64,000 nucleotides of DNA, taken from positions 637,033 to 701,032 of the forward strand of contig JAKSZT010054573.1 of NCBI GenBank assembly GCA_026826555.1, read 5' to 3'. The stretch's first letter is position 1; every line of letters begins with the position of its first letter. Of this stretch, positions 58,700 through 64,000 are shown piece after piece. Both the position numbers and the translations under genes were made by a program. This DNA comes from Tolypeutes matacus (taxonomy: Eukaryota; Chordata; Mammalia; Cingulata; Chlamyphoridae). The notes below the pieces were generated by a model. It worked only from the letters and a program-made list of their open reading frames with translations, did not search any database and was not told the DNA's origin.

Positions 58700-60660
58700 A
58701 CCACAATCCTCATCTATTGTCTGTAGGTTTTCATATTTCTCATGTGTTCCTGGATATTTTATTTTTTTGTTGCTATTGGATGATTGTTTCAGCCAGTATT
58801 CTTTCCAAGTTACTGTTCTTTACAGATATGAAAGCTATTGACTTCTGAATATTAATTTTGTGCTCTGTTACTTTACTAAATTCTCTTTTAGTCTGTTGTG
58901 GTTTCTCAGTTAATTTCCTTACATTTTTCCTCATATACAATCACATTATCTGCAAATTAGGGTGGTTTTATCTTCCTTTCCTTAATTTTATATCTCACGG
59001 TCCTTTCTCGTATAATTGAACTGCCTGGTACCACTGGTGATACGTAATAATGGTGGCAGGGGGTAGATGTTTCTTATCCCTCACCACTAATATTTGGACT
59101 GAGTTTACTATATTTTATCAAGTTAAGAGATATCCTATTTCTCTTTTATGGAGTCTGTTTATGAAAAGAGATGTTTGAATTTTGTAAAATGTTCTTTTTA
59201 GATCTGTAGAGACAAGCATTTTGTTGTTTTGTTTGTTTTTGCTTAGTTCCATAATATGAGGAATTATATTCCTGATATTAGATTAATGTTTATCCTTTTA
59301 TTTCTGGAGGAAAACATACTTGATCATGTTATATTATTTCATTAATGTGCAGGTGAATTCTGGTGCTAATATTTTATGTGGAATTTTAAAATGAGATAAG
59401 TTGTTGTCTTTGCCAGGTTTTGGAAGCAATATGAAATTAACTCCATACAAAGAATTTTGTGAAGTTTTCTTTCTTTTGCTGTGCCCAGGAACTAATTTTA
59501 AAACTTTAGATTTATCCTTTCTTTAAAGTTTTGACAAAATTTGCCTGCAAAATCCTCTGGGCTGGTATTTTTGGGGTGAGTATCTGGATTTTCTATGTTA
59601 CTTCCATTTAATTAATCTGATTTTCTATCTTTGCCATTGGCAATTTTTGTTTTCTGACAACTAATTTATTTCATTCAGGTTTTGAGATTTATTTACATGG
59701 TGTTAAGAAATATTAAACTATTATAAATCTTTTAATTTCCCCTGAATGTATGATTTCCCTCAATCTTTTGTATTTTGTCTTCTCCTGTTAAAAATGAGAC
59801 AAACTAGAATTTGTTTGTTTTTTTCCTCCTGCCCCCAAATTAGCTTTTGAGTTTTATTGTATTGTTTTTTGTTTGCAGTTCATTTTCTTTTTATCTTTAG
59901 TAATTCCTTTCTTTCTTTCATTATTCATTTACTAAATGTTTGAGAATGATGTTTAAATGATTTGTTTTCATCATTTTTTTTCTTTTCTTTTGTCTTTTTT
60001 TTCCATTATTTTTTAAGAATAAATATTTAAGAGGAAATTTGAGACTACAAAATTTTCTTTTAACATCATTTAGCTGTATCCTTTAGGGTTGGATAGTGAT
60101 TTTTTTTTTTTTTTTAAACCATTGTTTTCTAGAAACTGCATTTATGTTTTGAATTTCCTTTGTGGCCAAAATTTTAAAAGTTGTTTTAAAGTTTCTAGCT
60201 CCCAAATCCCTTTTTATTATTCTGGTTTTATTTTCATTCCAATCACAGAAAAATAACGACAGAAAAAAATTTCTATTTTTAAAAATAAATTGAAGTTTTA
60301 TTTATGGCCTACTATATGGATATTTTTTGTGACTGTTCCCTGGGCATGTGAAAAGATGCTTTTCACTTCTAAGTTGCCAAGTTTTGTGTATCTCCACCAG
60401 GTCTACCTCATTCACTATGTTAATGAGTGCTTTAAAGCTATGTATAGCTATATGGTTGTTCTCTCATGACTGGGAGAGCTGAATTAATAGCTCTGACTCC
60501 TATTGCATCTTTGTTTCTCTAATTTCTGTTTTGTGAGCATTATTTATCTGGTACGTAGATATTTGCATTTGCTGACTATTCCCTCAGAAACGCCACCTTT
60601 TGTAGTACAAAGTGTCCTTTGTCTTGCTGATGTCATTTTGCCAAGTGCTACCCGGCTCCC
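58700..60660 (-). mobile_element. Old L1 ORF2 region, antisense
   Basis: Read in reverse, 58860-59570 follows the order of L1 ORF2 reverse transcriptase-region DNA (plus-strand words 'atcacattatctgcaaat', 'attggact..', 'gatcatgttatattatttcattaatg', 'ttgccaggttttggaagcaatatg'), and 59570-60660 fits ORF2 more loosely. It has drifted too far for any open frame. Confidence 0.6.
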
Positions 60661-60664
60661 TGTT

Positions 60665-62305
60665 CAGATGGTAAGTTCTGCTTGCTTTCTCTGGGCACCT
60701 TGCCCGTCCTTTGGTTTTCTGCCTTTTAAGAGCACCCCTTCTTGTGCAAGCAGTCAATATCTGGGCTCCTCATGAAGCACCGCCCTGCCTGCCAGGGTGC
60801 AGCCTCTGCTGGGTCCTTTCCCCTTGATTCTGAGGGCCCTGGAGCTTGCCTTTGGCCATCAGTATGTGGTGTGCATGTTGGGGCATGCCTTCCACAGGAA
60901 GGTCCTGAGAAGCCAGCAGTCAGCGTAGCTAACTGGCATGGCCGAAGACGGACTCTTCTGAGCTGGCCACGTAGTGACGAGTCCTAAGCTCAGTGTGTGG
61001 AGAGGCTGCTTGGAGGGAGAGAGAGGCCTGCCTCACCCCCAGGGCTTCCCGCCACCCTAGCCGAGACAGCAGCCCTCCAGAGAGCTTCAGCTCCAGCCAC
61101 ATGGGAGGCACCGAGAACCTGCCAGCTGAGCCTGGAATGCCTACAGAGCTGCAAAACACAGTGCTGAAGTGTTGTTCTAAGGCTGAGCCCTGACGTTTGG
61201 GGGTTTGACGTGCAGCAGTAGATTACCTTTACAGTGTGCCGTTTGGAGGGCTTGGGTTTTAAGTGTGTGTTTAGTAAGCATTCGCTCTATTTACATGTGT
61301 TAACGAGGAAGAATGGTTGCTTCTGGCTCTCACTTGTCTTATATTTTTATTATAATAGGTTTTCTTAAAAAGCCTTTTACCGTGTGGTCTGTGCATTATG
61401 CTTTCAGGGCATACTTCCTCTGATATCTTAGAAGGCATGGGTTGTTTCTAATGGTTCCCTTTATAATCATAACTTTAGAGAATATGTTTAATCCTTTGTT
61501 TCTCTAGACATGATTTACTATTTTTCTACTCTCAGCAAGGAAAATCAGCAAGCTTCTTTTCCTTTCCCCTTTTCTTTCCTCTACCACCTGATTTTAGCCA
61601 GTAATAAAATTTTTCTTAGTGTTTCCCTGTGTACTTTTATAACTGATTATAATTTTATACTTTCTGCATGTTAATGGCATATGATTTTTCTACTGTGATA
61701 GTCAAAAGACAGGAGCAGACGACTTTCCCGTTGAGTCCCACTGCTGTGATGGAGGTTCTGTTACCTTGAGCCCTGGCCCAAAGCAGTCCACCTGCCCAGC
61801 TTGCTGATGTGCGTAGTTCCTTCTGGCCAGGCACGGGCAGCGACGGCCACTCAGGTTTCTCATGAACACCACTTCTGGTGGCCATTTCAGTGGCAATATT
61901 TGAAATGCCCGAAAGCTACCCCTGAAATGTGGATTTCTCATTCTGCTAATTAACCCCCTCTGGTGTACGGTTCACACCCTTGCACTATGCCTCACATGTT
62001 TGACATTGAACTATTTTTAAAGTAAATTACCCCATAGGCAGTATACCTTGCCACCCTCAGAACACTTCATATATTCCCCAATATTTTCATGTCATTTCCT
62101 ACAGAGAGAACTGACCACATTTGTTGTACACTCTGGCGTAAATTGGGTGAGGTTATTTAATGCTGGAATCAAGCACCATAAGCAAATGTGTCCTGGTAGA
62201 ATTTATCACTGATAAACTTCTCTACGCATTGAACATAATAGAAAAGTAAGGAAAAGAAAGAAGATGCAGATATTTAAATAGCTCTCCCCCATGAACCTAA
62301 GTCCT
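60665..62305. other. Unassigned non-coding stretch
   Basis: 60700-61190 is GC-rich with short frames on both strands and no domain. The remainder is AT-rich. No repeat family or gene recognised. Confidence 0.45.
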
Positions 62306-62308
62306 TTC

Positions 62309-62760
62309 TGTGCTCATGTTGCGGCTGTCGCCATGAAAAACCAAAACCGGCACTCGGAGAAGCGGAGGAACCAGGCTTTATTATGCACGTGGGCCCAGAG
62401 GAAAGTTCGGTTTCCAAATTCTGGGCCCCCAGCCCCAGTTTCCTGGAGTCGTTGTTGGGGTCTGCAGGCTCCCGTTCATTGGCTAGCGAGTTGGCGGGTG
62501 GAATTTTCCATTACCATAGGCAACTAAGCAAGCATGTTACGGAAGCAGACCTGCAGGTTTCGAAATCAAGCGGGCAGGGTCACAGAGCCAGAAGCACAGG
62601 TTCCAGTTCTGAGGCGGGAGAGTCTGGTCAGAAAAGGGGAGGGGGAGGGCTGCAGTGCCTGGTCCTTATCACTCATTGTTCTGTGAGGCACGAAGGTTCT
62701 GCTCTTCACCCACTCCGCTTTGAAGGGGAGCCTGTGAGCCTCTTCTCCATGTTTTTATCT
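62309..62760 (-). mobile_element. Possible retroviral-type LTR, antisense
   Basis: On the minus strand an AATAAAGCCTGGTTCCTCC run near 62367-62385 is followed by a short CTCCGAGTG-containing stretch and an end in ...CA at 62309 (plus-strand TG). This is the layout of the R and U5 of an ERV1/gamma-type LTR. The U3 side (to about 62760) is GC-rich and its outer end and TSD could not be fixed. No internal retroviral gene was seen next to it. Confidence 0.4.
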
Positions 62761-62769
62761 TAGAAAACT

Positions 62770-63480
62770 CAGTCTGTTGAGCCTGTGCTGTCAAAAGCCG
62801 AAACGGTGGCAGGTGGAATTAGCCTCCGATTCTCAGCGCTCTCAGGAGCTTGCTGTTAGAATCGCAACCAGCAGAAACTGCAGTGTTACAGGCTCCTAGG
62901 CTGGTCACAAGAAGAGGAAACTGAAGAACAGGAATGTGGTGCTGGACAAAGCGGTTCTGCTGAGACGAAGTGTTGTCATCTTTGGAAAAGATGGGCTAAG
63001 GGTCAAAGTTCCTGGTACGTTCTGCACTTTGAATCGATCAAGAGCCCAGATTGTTCAGGCAGGTCTAAGAAAAGTGTATTTTGTGGTCTTGGGCTAATCA
63101 GGAGAACCGGCCTGCGCCTCTTTGTTCTGTAAGTGTTACCGAGAATCTTAACTATTTACACGGCTGCAGGAGCAGATAGCCTGGCTTTGAACAATGGCCC
63201 TGGATACTTTGCCAAGTAGAGAATTGAAACTGAGATGATTGTGAAGCAACTCCATTTATCACAACAGAAATTAACCTTCTTAGAAGGTGATCAATTTTAA
63301 GCTTTACTCATTTTTTTCTGGCCAACAAATTCTATAAGAAATCTTGTTAAAATCACATTAGGGCCCTTTCCCGCCGGATGAGAACTGTGGTATTTAGGAT
63401 TTTCCCTTCTATCTATTTTACCTCTCCTGAGTAGATTATAACCTCCTTGGTCAATGTCTTCAACTTCTGTGATTTTATGA
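62770..63480. other. Unassigned non-coding stretch
   Basis: No gene or repeat recognised. Confidence 0.45.
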
Positions 63481-63484
63481 CCTG

Positions 63485-63580
63485 AAGAAATCTCAGAGGT
63501 GATCCAGTGGGTTAACCAATTAGTTTTATAGATGAGAAAATAAAAAGGATGTAATACTATTTGTCTAGATCATAAAACTA
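63485..63580 (+). mobile_element. MIR-like relic
   Basis: 'gaggtgatccagtggg', 'tttatagatgagaaaat' and 'ttgtctagatcataaaac' follow MIR-like order; short and diverged. Confidence 0.4.
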
Positions 63581-63956
63581 TTAGATTGAACCTTATGAAA
63601 ATGCCATTTTGTTGGCCAAAAACTGTCCAATTTTGTAAGTTTCATCAGTAGTTCCATCTAAATGGCTAGTGATTGGACCAGGAGGAGAATGCTACGTAGT
63701 GGGTATTCCACATCTGGTCACTTCCACAAAGTTGTCTCAACCTAGAATGTTTCCATGCACACGGAAAAATTTGCTGTTGGGTCAATCGATAACCCAGAAG
63801 CCTCCAGATGGAATACAATATCTATGACATAATGAGTTTCAGAAAAGGGTCCATTTGAAAATAAAAATCTGAATGTCCAATGAATGTTTGAAGTTGGCAT
63901 TTTTATGGCCACATCCTAAATCAGTACATTGAAGTATACTTTGGAAATTTTAGGAT

Positions 63957-64000
63957 TTTTTTTTTTTTTTTTTTTTTTTTGTTCTTTTAAACCACTTTTT
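63957..64000 (-). repeat. Poly-T run at window end, likely tail of an antisense retroposon
   Basis: A T-run of about 24 bases at 63957-63980 is followed by GTTCTTTTAAACCACTTTTT, which looks like the start of a reversed L1 3' end (compare 42945-42990). The element would continue beyond the window. Confidence 0.5.

Overview
The window is mammalian nuclear DNA with no protein-coding gene that I can support. The lineage is read from its repeats. Many tRNA-Ala-like SINEs carry a box A and box B head, often as dimers, and match the DAS SINEs known from armadillos. L1 3' UTR sequence of a type I associate with xenarthrans is also present. A xenarthran, most likely an armadillo (Dasypus or a close relative), is the best reading. 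There are two runs of ten Ns (2715-2724, 37060-37069), so this is a draft-type assembly.

Layout: 0.6-6.8 kb is a pile of antisense L1 fragments of several ages, split by SINEs and by a composite retroposon (2312-2969). 6.8-20 kb is mostly unassigned sequence with one clean solo LTR (9448-10014), L2/MIR-like relics, a MaLR-like LTR and a dimeric SINE. 20.0-21.8 kb holds a second, fuller copy of the composite (20040-21184) and a solo LTR placed directly against it. 22-25 kb is again antisense L1 with SINEs. 26-41 kb mixes MaLR-like LTRs, L2-like relics, SINEs and long unassigned stretches. 41-44 kb holds an L1-derived insertion with target site duplication (TSD), an antisense L1 end and a fragment of mitochondrial COX2 (a numt). 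46-54 kb holds an inverted-repeat cluster, two more solo LTRs of the 9.4 kb family, a SINE with a perfect 14 bp TSD, another MaLR-like LTR and an L1 insertion with a 13 bp TSD. 55-60.7 kb is antisense L1 plus an MLT1-like LTR. 62.3-62.8 kb may be an antisense retroviral-type LTR.

The most unusual item is the composite retroposon at 2312-2969 and 20040-21184. Its order is: a 5' domain of about 220 bp, a tRNA-like SINE monomer, a GC-rich minisatellite (about 13 units in the better copy), a second tRNA-like monomer, an L1-3'UTR-like tail with AATAAA, and poly-A. Each copy has its own candidate TSD, so the whole unit appears to have moved as one piece. The plan resembles the hominoid SVA elements but is built from xenarthran parts.

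Almost all L1 fragments lie antisense to the given strand, which would fit, but does not prove, an intron of a plus-strand gene outside the window. Repeat names are from recognition of sequence by eye, not from a library search, and boundaries without a TSD are approximate.
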